Positions 1 to 8,698 of a stretch of 64,000 nt of DNA are shown here, one piece after another (position 1 is the first letter of the stretch; the number at the start of each line of letters is the position of its first letter). Origin of the DNA: Candidatus Gallimonas merdae (GTDB lineage: Bacteria > Bacillota > Clostridia > Christensenellales > Borkfalkiaceae); NCBI GenBank assembly GCA_904419525.1, contig CAJFRT010000005.1:46671-110670 (forward strand), in the 5' to 3' direction. A model generated the notes under the pieces. The model was not told the origin of the DNA, ran no database searches, and saw only the letters and a list, made by a program, of their open reading frames with translations. The translations under genes were made by a program, and so were the position numbers.

Positions 1-675
1 CCCGTGCGCACCGTCACGGCGGACGCCTCGGAGGAGGGCGCGCTCACGCGGGCCGTGGAAAACATTTGCAAGGAGACGGGCGGGCTCGATCTGCTCGTCT
101 ACTGCGCGGGGTATTCCTGCCTGGCTCCCGTCGCATGCGCCAGGAGCGAAGATTACCGGTATCTGTTCGAGGTCAACTATTTCGGCGCGGTAGAGGCGCT
201 GCGCGCCGCGGCGCCCTTTCTGGAAAAGCGGGGCGGGCGCGCGGTGCTCGTGGGCTCGATGGGCGGGGAGCTGCCCATTCCGTACGACGGGTTTTACTGC
301 GCGTCCAAGGCGGCTCTTTGTATGCTCGCGCGGGAGACGGACATGGAGTGGCGCAGCCGCGGCGTGCGCGTGAGCGCGCTGCTCCCCGGCGGGACGGCGA
401 CGGGCTTTACGGACAAGCGCACCGTCTACAGCGAAGAGGAGAGCGAGACCTATTTCCTGGCGCTGCGCAGGAGCGGCGCGGCGCTTGCCAACATCGAGCA
501 GGGCGGCATGAATCCTTCCCTGGTCGCGGACGCCGTGATCAGGCTCGCCGGGCGCCGCAATCCGCCCGCGGTCGCGGCGGCCGGCGGAAAGAATATCTTT
601 GTGCGGGCGGTCGCGCGCATGATGCCCGAACGCGTCACGGACTGGGCGGTGCGGCGCAAGTTCAACCAGCGCTGA
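1..675 (+). CDS. Short-chain dehydrogenase/reductase, 5' end outside window
   Basis: The reading frame is open from the first base, so the true start and the glycine-rich NAD(P)-binding TGxxxGxG segment lie upstream of the window. What remains (about 224 residues) has the classical SDR order: a CAG variant of the NAG motif (LLVYCAG), the NYFG segment, a catalytic Ser in VGSMGG, and the YCASK (YxxxK) active site. The C-terminal part, with the substrate loop, is variable, so the substrate cannot be inferred. The gene ends 63 bp before the purE promoter and there is no clear terminator between them. The family assignment is secure; the substrate is unknown. Confidence 0.85.
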   Translation, partial: PVRTVTADASEEGALTRAVENICKETGGLDLLVYCAGYSCLAPVACARSEDYRYLFEVNYFGAVEALRAAAPFLEKRGGRAVLVGSMGGELPIPYDGFYCASKAALCMLARETDMEWRSRGVRVSALLPGGTATGFTDKRTVYSEEESETYFLALRRSGAALANIEQGGMNPSLVADAVIRLAGRRNPPAVAAAGGKNIFVRAVARMMPERVTDWAVRRKFNQR

Positions 676-738
676 AAGGTTCCGTCCGCGCGCGGGGGCG
701 CCGAATGCGAAATTCGTACAAAAAAGCCCCCGTAACGC

Positions 739-768
739 TTGACGGGGAGGCAGGACGTTTGCTATAAT
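739..768 (+). promoter_or_regulatory. Promoter of the purine operon
   Basis: TTGACG (739-744), an 18-bp spacer and TATAAT (763-768). The expected transcription start is near 775, about 153 nt upstream of purE, leaving a leader long enough for regulation. I see no purine-riboswitch core in that leader. Confidence 0.75.
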
Positions 769-774
769 ATTGTC

Positions 775-822
775 ATGAAAAAGGCAGCTCTGTCCTGCCG
801 TATACGGCAGATGAATGATTGA
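775..822 (+). CDS. Possible 15-residue leader peptide ahead of purE
   Basis: An ATG lies exactly where the purE transcript should start, 7 nt after the -10 box, and opens a 15-codon frame (MKKAALSCRIRQMND) ending in TGA at 820-822. If real, it would be translated from a leaderless mRNA. The frame runs through a 16-bp perfect palindrome (CTGCCGTATACGGCAG, 795-810). The GGCAG at 783-787 can pair instead with CTGCC at 795-799, so two hairpins compete. A weak hairpin followed by seven T residues comes next (830-850). This arrangement resembles an attenuator, but the short frame could be chance. Confidence 0.3.
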   Translation: MKKAALSCRIRQMND

Positions 823-850
823 TCGCAAAGACTCTGGAGTCGGTTTTTTT
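795..850 (+). promoter_or_regulatory. purE leader: palindrome and weak terminator-like hairpin
   Basis: A perfect 16-bp palindrome at 795-810 is followed by GACTC-TG-GAGTC at 830-841 and a T run at 844-850. It could be a transcription attenuator or, at the DNA level, a repressor site downstream of the promoter. The second hairpin has only about 4-5 bp and would be a weak terminator on its own. Confidence 0.35.
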
Positions 851-927
851 CGCATAGAAAGAAACTGCTCTTTTTCATTTTTTCGGAAAAAGCGGCGGGC
901 GGCGCCCGCGTTACGGAGGTTTACGCT

Positions 928-1422
928 ATGAAGAAAGTTGCAGTGATCATGGGGAGCGACAGCGATCTCCCCGTCGTGGAAAAGGCGTTTTCCGTGTTCG
1001 AGGAATACGGCGTGCCCTATGAAGTCCACGTCTATTCGGCCCACCGCACGCCCGTGGAGGCGCGCATGTTCGCCCAGAACGCGGCGGACGAGGGGTTCGG
1101 GGCGATCATCGCGGCGGCGGGAAAGGCCGCGCACCTGGCGGGATCGCTCGCGGCGAACACAGTGCTGCCCGTCATCGGGATCCCCGTCAAGAGCTCCACG
1201 CTCGACGGCCTGGACGCGCTCTTGTCCACCGTTCAGATGCCCTCCGGCATTCCCGTGGCGACGGTGGCGATCGACGGCGCGCAGAACGCCGCGCTGCTCG
1301 CAGTGCAGATCCTTGCCGTCTCGGACGAAAAACTGCATGAAAAACTCATGAATTCCCGCCGTGCGGCGACGGAAAAGGTGCTCAAAAAGGACGCCGAGAT
1401 CGCCGCAAAATACAACAGGTAA
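928..1422 (+). CDS. purE: N5-carboxyaminoimidazole ribonucleotide mutase PurE
   Basis: PurE converts N5-CAIR to CAIR in de novo purine synthesis (cytosol). The 164-residue length is normal. Visible family motifs are GSDSD near the N-terminus, the catalytic-loop SAHRTP, the AAGKAAHL substrate loop, and MPSGIPVATV. The sequence resembles class I bacterial PurE rather than the metazoan AIR carboxylase. A purK partner is not adjacent; it may be elsewhere, or carboxylation may rely on high CO2. The ATG follows GGAGG with 8 nt spacing. First gene of the purine operon, 33 bp ahead of purC. Confidence 0.96.
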   Translation: MKKVAVIMGSDSDLPVVEKAFSVFEEYGVPYEVHVYSAHRTPVEARMFAQNAADEGFGAIIAAAGKAAHLAGSLAANTVLPVIGIPVKSSTLDGLDALLSTVQMPSGIPVATVAIDGAQNAALLAVQILAVSDEKLHEKLMNSRRAATEKVLKKDAEIAAKYNR

Positions 1423-1455
1423 ATCTTTTACAGGAAGAAAAAAGGAGATAAAGCT

Positions 1456-2175
1456 ATGGAAACCGAAAAGACCGTTCAGCTCTACGAGGGCAAGGCGAAA
1501 AAAGTGTACGCGACGACGGACGAGAATCTGTGCATCGTCTCGTATAAGGACGACGCGACCGCGTTCAACGGGCTCAAAAAGGGTACGATCGCAGGCAAGG
1601 GCGTCGTGAACAACCGCATGACCAACCTCTTGATGCAGCTTCTCGAAAAGGCAGGCGTTCCCACCCATTTCGTCAAAGAACTCTCCGACCGCGACACGCT
1701 TGTCAGAAAAGTGAAGATCGTTCCGCTGGAAGTCATTATCCGCAATGTCTCCGCGGGTTCGTTCGCCAAGCGCTACGGCGTGGAGGAAGGGATCGTGTTC
1801 GACGAGCCCACCATCGAGTTCTCCTATAAGAACGACGATCTGGGCGACCCGCTCATCAACTCCTATCATGCGCTTGCGCTGAAGCTCGCGACCAAGGAGG
1901 AGATCGAAACGATCAAAAAGTATGCGTTCAAGGTGAACGAGGTCCTGAAAGCATATTTCCTGCATCTCGGGGTCAAGCTCATCGACTTCAAGCTCGAGTT
2001 CGGACGGCTTGCGGACGGCACCATCGTGCTTGCGGACGAGATCTCGCCCGATACCTGCCGTTTCTGGGACGCAAAGACCAACGAAAAGTTGGACAAGGAC
2101 AGATTCCGCCGCGATATGGGCGGCGTCGAGGACGCGTACGCCGAAATTTTCAAGCGCGTCACGAAAGGGGAGTAA
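1456..2175 (+). CDS. purC: SAICAR synthetase PurC
   Basis: Phosphoribosylaminoimidazole-succinocarboxamide synthase joins aspartate to CAIR using ATP. At 239 residues it is the standard short bacterial form. It starts with the family's [10 protein letters not shown] nucleotide-binding strand, then [16 protein letters not shown], and the metal/substrate segment DFKLEFGR followed by [11 protein letters not shown]. The start has a strong AAGGAG site. purF follows 6 bp downstream, so the two are clearly co-transcribed. Confidence 0.97.
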   Translation: METEKTVQLYEGKAKKVYATTDENLCIVSYKDDATAFNGLKKGTIAGKGVVNNRMTNLLMQLLEKAGVPTHFVKELSDRDTLVRKVKIVPLEVIIRNVSAGSFAKRYGVEEGIVFDEPTIEFSYKNDDLGDPLINSYHALALKLATKEEIETIKKYAFKVNEVLKAYFLHLGVKLIDFKLEFGRLADGTIVLADEISPDTCRFWDAKTNEKLDKDRFRRDMGGVEDAYAEIFKRVTKGE

Positions 2176-2181
2176 CGGTCT

Positions 2182-3648
2182 ATGGAGCATGAGATCCACG
2201 AGGAGTGCGGCGTATTCGGCATCTTTGCGCCCGAGGCGCAGAACGTCGCGTCCACCGCGTATTATGCCCTGTTCGCCCTGCAGCACAGGGGGCAGGAATC
2301 GGCCGGGATCGTCGTCAACAACGACGGCGTGTTCTCTTCGTACAAGGACGTGGGCCTTGTCAACGACGTGTTCACGCCCGAAGTGCTTGCAAAGCTGGGC
2401 CTTGGGAACATGGCGATCGGCCATGTGCGCTACGGCACCACGGGCACGAGCGGCCGGGAAAACGCGCAGCCCATCGTCGTCAATCACCTGAAGGGGAACA
2501 TGGCGCTTGCCCACAACGGCAACCTCATCAACGCCACGGAGCTCCGGGAGGAGCTGGAGAACGACGGCTGCATCTTCCACACGACGTCGGATACCGAAGT
2601 GATCGCCTACGTCATCACGCGCGAGCGCGTCAAGGTGCGTTCCATTGAAGAAGCCGTCCTTGCGGCCATGGACAAACTCAAGGGCGCCTATTCGCTCGTC
2701 GTCATGTCGCCCTCCAAGCTGATCGCGGCGCGCGATCCGTTCGGATTCCGCCCGCTGTGCCTGGGCAAGCGCGACGACGGCAGCTGGCTGGTCGCCTCCG
2801 AGTCGTGCGCCCACAATGCGGTGGGCGGACACAAGGTGCGCGAGATCGAGCCGGGGGAGATGGTCGTCATCACAAAGGACGGCGTCCGCAGCGACACCTC
2901 GCACTGCGGCGGGAAAAAGGCCTTCTGCGTGTTCGAGTATTTCTACACCGCCCGGCCCGATTCGGAGATCGACGGCTGCTATGTGCACGATGCGCGCAAG
3001 CGTGCGGGCGCGTTCCTGGCGGAAAAGTACAAGATCGATGCAGACATCGTCATCGGCGTTCCCGATTCGGGGCTGGACGCGGCGCTCGGCTATGCGCAGG
3101 CGTCCGGGATCCCTTACGGCATCGGATTCATCAAGAACAAGTATATCGGCAGAACGTTCATCGCGCCCGATCAGAAGGTGCGCGAGGACCGCGTCAAGAT
3201 CAAACTCAACGTCATTGCCTCGGCGATCCGCGGCAAGCGCGTCATTCTGGTGGACGACTCCATCGTCCGCGGCACGACGAGCGCGCGCATCGTCCGGCTT
3301 CTGCGCGAGGCCGGCGCAACGCAGGTGCATTTCCTGTCCTCCGCGCCCAAGTTCCTCAATCCCTGCTATTACGGCACGGACATCGATTCGCGAGACAATC
3401 TGATCGCCTGCCACCATACGACGGAGGAGATCGCCCGGATCATCGGCGCGGATTCCGTCGGGTATCTCGACATCGAGCACGCAAGGCATCTTGCGGGCGG
3501 GGACGGTTCGGGATTCTGCTGCGCCTGCTTTGACGGCGTATACCCGACCGAGATCCCCAAAGAGCCCGGCAAGGACCGCTTTGAGCGCCCGATTTCGGGC
3601 CGGCCGATCAGTGAAAACCCCAAATTCCGGAAAAATCAGGAGAGCTGA
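2182..3648 (+). CDS. purF: Amidophosphoribosyltransferase PurF (Fe-S, Bacillus-type)
   Basis: PurF catalyses the first committed step, PRPP plus glutamine to phosphoribosylamine. The N-terminal glutaminase nucleophile is Cys9, after a short eight-residue propeptide (MEHEIHEE) that must be removed, as in the Bacillus subtilis enzyme. The four cysteines expected to bind the [4Fe-4S] cluster are visible: one in KKAFCVFEY, one in FLNPCYYG, and a pair in the C-terminal FCCACF. The PRPP loop is VILVDDSIVRGTTS. Length 488. It begins 6 bp after purC and ends 3 bp before purM. An oxygen-labile cluster suits an anaerobe. Confidence 0.97.
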   Translation: MEHEIHEECGVFGIFAPEAQNVASTAYYALFALQHRGQESAGIVVNNDGVFSSYKDVGLVNDVFTPEVLAKLGLGNMAIGHVRYGTTGTSGRENAQPIVVNHLKGNMALAHNGNLINATELREELENDGCIFHTTSDTEVIAYVITRERVKVRSIEEAVLAAMDKLKGAYSLVVMSPSKLIAARDPFGFRPLCLGKRDDGSWLVASESCAHNAVGGHKVREIEPGEMVVITKDGVRSDTSHCGGKKAFCVFEYFYTARPDSEIDGCYVHDARKRAGAFLAEKYKIDADIVIGVPDSGLDAALGYAQASGIPYGIGFIKNKYIGRTFIAPDQKVREDRVKIKLNVIASAIRGKRVILVDDSIVRGTTSARIVRLLREAGATQVHFLSSAPKFLNPCYYGTDIDSRDNLIACHHTTEEIARIIGADSVGYLDIEHARHLAGGDGSGFCCACFDGVYPTEIPKEPGKDRFERPISGRPISENPKFRKNQES

Positions 3649-3651
3649 CGC

Positions 3652-4686
3652 ATGGATAAGAGTTATTCGGACAGCTACAAGGCCGCCGGCGTGGACATCA
3701 CCGCCGGATACAAGGCGGTGGAGCTCATGAAAAAGCACGTTGCCCGCACCATGCCCGAAGGCAGGGCGGACATCGGCGGCTTCGGCGGCCTGTTCCCCCT
3801 GGACATGGCCGGCATGAAGGAGCCCGTGCTCGTCTCCGGTACGGACGGCGTGGGCACCAAGATCAAGCTCGCTTTCCTCATGGACAAGCACGACACGGTG
3901 GGTATCGACTGCGTCGCCATGTGCGTCAACGACATCGTCTGCTGCGGCGCAAAGCCGCTCTTCTTCCTCGACTATATCGCCTGCGGCAGGAATTTCCCCG
4001 AAAAGATCGCCTCGATCGTAGGCGGCGTTGCCGAGGGCTGCGTGCGCGCCGGCTGCGCGCTCATCGGGGGCGAAACGGCGGAACATCCCGGCCTCATGCC
4101 CGAGGAGGAGTACGACCTGGCGGGCTTTGCCGTGGGCGTTGTGGACAAGTCCGAAGTCATTGACAATACGGCCATGAAAGAGGGGGACCTGATGCTTGCG
4201 CTCCCCTCGTCCGGCGTTCATTCCAACGGTTTTTCGCTCGTCAGAAAGGTGCTTGACGTCGAAAACTGCGATCTTACGGCGCCCGTTGCGGAACTGGGCG
4301 GCAAGGGGCTGGGCGAAACGCTGCTGACGCCCACGGAGATCTATGTGAAACCCGTCCTCGCGCTGCTGAAAGAGGTGACCGTCAGGGGCATCTCGCACAT
4401 CACGGGCGGCGGATTCTATGAAAACATGCCGCGCTCGATCCCCAAGGGGCTGGGTGTCCTGATCGACAGAGGCGCCGTGCGCGTGCCGCCCATCTTCGGG
4501 CTCATTCAGAAGCGGGGCAATATCTCCGAACACGACATGTTCAACACATTCAACATGGGCGTCGGAATGAGCGTCGTCGTCGCGCGGGAGGACGCAGTGC
4601 GGGCGATCGACGTCCTCAAAGCCAACGGTGTGGACGCATACATCATCGGCAAGATCGTGCGCGGAGACGGGGTGACGCTCGTATGA
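3652..4686 (+). CDS. purM: AIR synthetase PurM
   Basis: Phosphoribosylformylglycinamidine cyclo-ligase closes the imidazole ring of FGAM to give AIR with ATP. The 344-residue protein has the family landmarks: [13 protein letters not shown] near residue 65, the [17 protein letters not shown] segment, GGETAEHPG, a [15 protein letters not shown] loop and THITGGGF-like [12 protein letters not shown]. Its stop codon overlaps the purN start (ATGA), which suggests translational coupling. Confidence 0.97.
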   Translation: MDKSYSDSYKAAGVDITAGYKAVELMKKHVARTMPEGRADIGGFGGLFPLDMAGMKEPVLVSGTDGVGTKIKLAFLMDKHDTVGIDCVAMCVNDIVCCGAKPLFFLDYIACGRNFPEKIASIVGGVAEGCVRAGCALIGGETAEHPGLMPEEEYDLAGFAVGVVDKSEVIDNTAMKEGDLMLALPSSGVHSNGFSLVRKVLDVENCDLTAPVAELGGKGLGETLLTPTEIYVKPVLALLKEVTVRGISHITGGGFYENMPRSIPKGLGVLIDRGAVRVPPIFGLIQKRGNISEHDMFNTFNMGVGMSVVVAREDAVRAIDVLKANGVDAYIIGKIVRGDGVTLV

Positions 4687-5297
4687 ACAAGATCCGCGTC
4701 GCCGTCCTGTGTTCGGGCGGCGGCACCAATTTACAGGCGATCCTGGACGCGCAGGCTGCCGGAACGATCGCTTCGGGAGAGGTCTCCCTCGTCGTATCGG
4801 ACAACGCTTCGGCCTATGCGCTCGAACGCGCGAAAGCGGCGAAAGTTGCAACGTTCGTCGCCGACAAAAAGCAGTTTCCGGACAGGCGCGTGCGGGAGGA
4901 GTTGATCTCCGCCGCGCTCGAAGAGCGGGGGATCGGGCTTGTCGTCCTTGCGGGCTTCATGACCATTCTCAGCGAGGCGTTCACAAAAAAGTACGACATG
5001 CGCATGATCAACGTGCATCCGTCGCTCATTCCCAGTTTCTGCGGCCCCGGATTTTACGGGCTGAAAGTGCATGAGGCCGCGCTGGCGCGCGGCGTCAAGG
5101 TGACGGGCGCGACGGTGCACTATGTCAACGAGGTCTGCGACGGCGGACCCATCATCGCGCAGAAAGCCGTGTGTGTGGAGGAGGGCGACACGCCCGAAAC
5201 GCTGCAAAAGCGCGTCATGCGCGAAGCCGAATGGGTGATCCTGCCCCGGGCGGTGGAACTGGTATGCGGACGGCTTCTGTCCCGGGAGAAATCCTGA
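4683..5297 (+). CDS. purN: GAR transformylase PurN
   Basis: Phosphoribosylglycinamide formyltransferase uses 10-formyl-THF to formylate GAR. The 204 residues start with the [11 protein letters not shown] phosphate-binding loop. The catalytic region [11 protein letters not shown] (Asn-His) is followed by [19 protein letters not shown] with the catalytic Asp. The start overlaps the purM stop by 4 bp. The folate cofactor is presumably supplied by the fhs product encoded later in the same cluster. Confidence 0.96.
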   Translation: MNKIRVAVLCSGGGTNLQAILDAQAAGTIASGEVSLVVSDNASAYALERAKAAKVATFVADKKQFPDRRVREELISAALEERGIGLVVLAGFMTILSEAFTKKYDMRMINVHPSLIPSFCGPGFYGLKVHEAALARGVKVTGATVHYVNEVCDGGPIIAQKAVCVEEGDTPETLQKRVMREAEWVILPRAVELVCGRLLSREKS

Positions 5298-5342
5298 GGG
5301 CGGATCTCTGAAAATCAAGCAAATGAGTAAGGAGCAATCGGT

Positions 5343-6062
5343 ATGAGTTACGTAAGAAAGAGTATGAAGCGCGCGCTCGCGGGCAATTCCTATCCCGGCC
5401 GCGGCATTGTCATCGGCAAGAGCTCGGACGGAAGAAAGGCGATGTTTGCCTACTTCATCATGGGCAGAAGCGAGAACAGCCGCAACCGCGTGTTTGTGGA
5501 GGAAGGGGAGAACGTCACCATCTATCCGTTTGATGAAAGCAAGGTGGAGGACCCTTCCCTCATCATCTATTCGCCCGTCAAGAGGGTCGGCGACGACATC
5601 ATCGTCACCAACGGCGACCAGACGGACACCATCGAAGAATACCTGAACATGGGCAAGTGCTTCCGCTGCGCGCTGAATACGCGCAAGTTCGAGCCGGACG
5701 CTCCCAACTACACGCCGCGCATCAGCGGGATCCTGCATCTCAAGCGCGGGTCCTTCACGTACGAGATGTCCATTCTCAAGAGCGCGGACGGCAAGGGCGA
5801 AAAGTGCAACCGCTTTACATTCGACTATGAGCCCGTCAACGGGACGGGACATTTCCTGCACACGTACGAAAAGGACGGCTCGCCGCTGCCCACGTTTACG
5901 GGGGAACCCGAACGCGTGTGCATTCCCAACGACGTCCATGCGTTCGCCCGCGAGATCTGGGAAAATCTCAACGCGGACAACAGGATCTCCCTCTACTGCC
6001 GCGCCGTTACGCTCAGGACGTGGCAGGAAGAGAGCGTCCTGATCAACAAATACACGAAATAA
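5343..6062 (+). CDS. purO: PurO-like IMP cyclohydrolase (stand-alone)
   Basis: This 239-residue protein resembles the IMP cyclohydrolase family first known from archaeal PurO. The N-terminal NSYPGRGIVIG and FAYFIMGRSENSRNR segments are typical. The reaction would be ring closure of FAICAR to IMP, the last step of the pathway. Its position directly before a transformylase that lacks a cyclohydrolase domain supports this role. The start has GGAG 8-9 nt upstream. The family call rests on remembered motifs; the identity of the catalytic residues was not checked. I use the symbol by function, since bacterial members are often unnamed. Confidence 0.82.
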   Translation: MSYVRKSMKRALAGNSYPGRGIVIGKSSDGRKAMFAYFIMGRSENSRNRVFVEEGENVTIYPFDESKVEDPSLIIYSPVKRVGDDIIVTNGDQTDTIEEYLNMGKCFRCALNTRKFEPDAPNYTPRISGILHLKRGSFTYEMSILKSADGKGEKCNRFTFDYEPVNGTGHFLHTYEKDGSPLPTFTGEPERVCIPNDVHAFAREIWENLNADNRISLYCRAVTLRTWQEESVLINKYTK

Positions 6063-6150
6063 TCCGAAGCATTGACCCGGCCCGCGCCGCCATGCCGGCG
6101 GGAACAGGGCCGGAAAATTTTCCCCGAGGGGGACCATCAGGAGCATAGCG

Positions 6151-7335
6151 ATGAATGAATTTCAGTTAAAATACGGCTGCAACCCCAACCAGAAGCCCGC
6201 GCGCATCTTCATGGCCGACGGAAGCGATCTTCCCGTCGAGATCCTGAACGGCAGGCCGGGCTACATCAACTTTCTCGACGCGTTCAATTCCTGGCAGCTC
6301 GTCAGAGAGCTGAAGGAGGCGACGGGCATGTGCGCCGCCACCAGCTTCAAGCATGTCTCGCCCACGTCGGCGGCGGTCGGGAAAAAACTTTCCCCCGCGC
6401 TCAAAAAAGCCTGCTTTGTGGACGACATCGGGGGGCTGGACGACTCTCCGCTCGCCTGCGCCTATGCACGGGCGCGCGGAACGGACAGAATGTCCTCTTT
6501 CGGCGACTGGATCGCGCTCTCCGACGAGTGCGACGAGGTGACCGCGCGCATCATCGCGCGCGAGGTGTCCGACGGCATCATCGCGCCCTCCTATTCCCCC
6601 AAGGCGCTTGAGATCCTGAAGGGGAAAAAGAAGGGGACGTACAACATTGTCAGGATCGACCCTTCCTATGTTCCCGCCGAGATCGAGCGCAAGCAGGTGT
6701 TCGGCATCACGTTTGAACAGGGGCGCAACAACTACAAGATCGACCGCGCCACGCTTTGCAATATCGTGACAAAGAACAAGCAGCTTCCCGAGGACAAGGC
6801 GGTCGACCTCATCATCTCGCTCATCACGCTGAAGTATACGCAGTCCAACTCCGTCTGTTTTGCGGCGGACGGACAGGCGATCGGCGTGGGCGCGGGACAG
6901 CAGTCGCGCATTCACTGCACCCGCCTTGCGGCGCAGAAGGCGGATCTCTGGCACCTCCGCCAGCACGAAAAAGTGCTCTCGCTGCAGTTTGCCGAAGGGG
7001 TGGGCAGGCCGGAAAAGAACAACATCATCGACCTGTATCTCTCCGACGATGCCGATGAAGTGCTTGCCGAGGGCGCATGGCAGAAGAACTTCGCCGTCCG
7101 TCCCGAGCCCTTCACGCGCGAGGAGAAAGCGGCATACCTTGCCACGATCAGCGGCGTTTCGCTGGGAAGCGACGCATTCTTCCCCTTCTCGGACAACATC
7201 GAACGGGCCTTCAGAAGCGGCGTGACGTACGTCGCGGAGCCGGGCGGTTCGGTGCGCGACGATCTGGTCATCGAGGCGGCGGACAATCACAATATGGTGA
7301 TGGCGTTCACGGGCATGCGCCTGTTCCATCACTGA
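6151..7335 (+). CDS. purH: AICAR transformylase, single-domain (PurH-like)
   Basis: The enzyme formylates AICAR to FAICAR with 10-formyl-THF. The 394 residues correspond only to the transformylase half of bifunctional PurH (usually about 510-530 residues). The methylglyoxal-synthase-like cyclohydrolase domain is absent. The catalytic Lys-His pair is visible in SFKHVSPTSAAVG (about residue 65-77), followed by DRMSSFGDW. The C-terminal SDAFFPFSDNIERA and VMAFTGMRLFHH are typical of the class. The missing activity is plausibly supplied by the preceding PurO-like protein. A strong hairpin with a T tract lies just downstream. Confidence 0.93.
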   Translation: MNEFQLKYGCNPNQKPARIFMADGSDLPVEILNGRPGYINFLDAFNSWQLVRELKEATGMCAATSFKHVSPTSAAVGKKLSPALKKACFVDDIGGLDDSPLACAYARARGTDRMSSFGDWIALSDECDEVTARIIAREVSDGIIAPSYSPKALEILKGKKKGTYNIVRIDPSYVPAEIERKQVFGITFEQGRNNYKIDRATLCNIVTKNKQLPEDKAVDLIISLITLKYTQSNSVCFAADGQAIGVGAGQQSRIHCTRLAAQKADLWHLRQHEKVLSLQFAEGVGRPEKNNIIDLYLSDDADEVLAEGAWQKNFAVRPEPFTREEKAAYLATISGVSLGSDAFFPFSDNIERAFRSGVTYVAEPGGSVRDDLVIEAADNHNMVMAFTGMRLFHH

Positions 7336-7349
7336 GGACAAGAGGATAC

Positions 7350-7395
7350 CGCGCAAACCCGCATTCGTATGCGGGTTTGCGCGACAGCTTTTTTT
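7350..7395 (+). terminator. Intra-operon terminator-like hairpin before purD
   Basis: A perfect 15-bp stem (CGCGCAAACCCGCAT with its complement, TCGT loop) at 7350-7383 is followed after 5 nt by TTTTTTT. Only 28 nt separate it from purD, too little for an obvious new promoter, so it may reduce rather than end transcription. Confidence 0.7.
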
Positions 7396-7423
7396 CAAAC
7401 CCGTACACAGGAGACTTACAGGA

Positions 7424-8698
7424 ATGGATATACTCGTCATAGGCGGCGGCGGAAGAGAGCATGCCGTCATCAAGGCGCTTAAAAAGAGCAGACGTGCAGG
7501 AAAAATCTATGCGCTTCCCGGTAACGGCGGCATCGCGCGGGACGCGGAATGCGTTCCGGTCAAGGCAACGGACATTGCGGGCATCACGGAGTTTGCGCGC
7601 ACGCACAGGGTGGATTTTGCGGTCGTCACGCCCGACGATCCGCTGGTCCTCGGGTGTGTGGACGCGCTCGAAGCGGCCGGCGTTCCCTGTTTCGGCCCGA
7701 CCGCAGACGCCGCGATCATCGAGGGAAGCAAAGTCTTTTCCAAGAACCTGATGAAAAAGTATGGCATTCCCACGGCGGCAAGCGAGACGTTCACCGACCC
7801 TGCCGCCGCGCTCGCCTACCTGAAAGGGGCAAACTATCCCACCGTCATCAAGGCGGACGGCCTTGCGCTCGGCAAGGGCGCGGTCATCGTAAACAGCTTT
7901 GAAGAAGCGGAAAAGACCGTCAATGAAATGATGGTGGAGCGCGTATTCGGCGCGAGCGGCGACAGGATCCTTGTGGAGGAGTTCCTGACCGGCCCCGAAG
8001 TTTCGGTGCTCTCCTTTACGGACGGAAAGACCGTCGTTCCCATGGTCTCCTCCATGGACCACAAGCGGGCAAAGGACAACGACGAGGGCCTGAACACGGG
8101 CGGCATGGGGACGGTCGCGCCCAATCCGTACTATACGGAAGAGATCGCCGGGACTTGCATGGAAACCATCTTCCTGCCCACGATCCGCGCGATGAACGCC
8201 GAGGGCCGCACGTTCAGGGGGTGCCTTTATTTCGGGCTGATGCTCACGAAGGACGGCCCCAAGGTCATCGAATACAACTGCAGGTTCGGCGATCCCGAAA
8301 CGCAGGTCGTCCTGCCTCTCCTTAGAAGCGACCTTCTGGAGATCATGCTCGCCGTGCGCGGCGGGTGCCTCAGGGAGGACATGGTCCGCTTCCGGAAGGG
8401 CGCCGCCTGCTGCGTCGTGCTGGCTTCGGAGGGCTATCCCAAAAAGTACGACACGGGGTTTGCCGTTTCGCTCCCCGAGACGGGCCCGGACGAGGACATC
8501 TATATCGCGGGCGCAAAGCTGGAGAACGGGAAACTGGTCACGTCCGGCGGCAGGGTGCTCGGCGCCGTCGCAACGGCGGACAGCCTGAAAGAGGCCGTCG
8601 GCCGCGCCTACGCCCTTGCGGATAAAATTCACTTTGAAAACGCCTATATGCGCAGAGATATCGGAAAGCGTGCGCTGGCGGCCTTGGAGGACAGATAA
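7424..8698 (+). CDS. purD: GAR synthetase PurD
   Basis: Phosphoribosylamine-glycine ligase, an ATP-grasp enzyme for the second pathway step. The 424 residues begin with MDILVIGGGGREHA. They contain the ATP-grasp VIKADGLALGKGAV strand-loop, the NTGGMGTVAPNPYY segment, and the metal-binding IEYNCRFGDPETQV. The start has a GGAG-like site. The stop codon abuts the purL ATG (TAAATG), so the two are probably translationally coupled. Confidence 0.97.
   Translation: MDILVIGGGGREHAVIKALKKSRRAGKIYALPGNGGIARDAECVPVKATDIAGITEFARTHRVDFAVVTPDDPLVLGCVDALEAAGVPCFGPTADAAIIEGSKVFSKNLMKKYGIPTAASETFTDPAAALAYLKGANYPTVIKADGLALGKGAVIVNSFEEAEKTVNEMMVERVFGASGDRILVEEFLTGPEVSVLSFTDGKTVVPMVSSMDHKRAKDNDEGLNTGGMGTVAPNPYYTEEIAGTCMETIFLPTIRAMNAEGRTFRGCLYFGLMLTKDGPKVIEYNCRFGDPETQVVLPLLRSDLLEIMLAVRGGCLREDMVRFRKGAACCVVLASEGYPKKYDTGFAVSLPETGPDEDIYIAGAKLENGKLVTSGGRVLGAVATADSLKEAVGRAYALADKIHFENAYMRRDIGKRALAALEDR

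Noticed and set aside
739..927. Purine or PRPP riboswitch ahead of purE
   Set aside because: I looked for the conserved purine-riboswitch junction and loop sequences and for a ykkC-like core and found neither; only simple hairpins are present.
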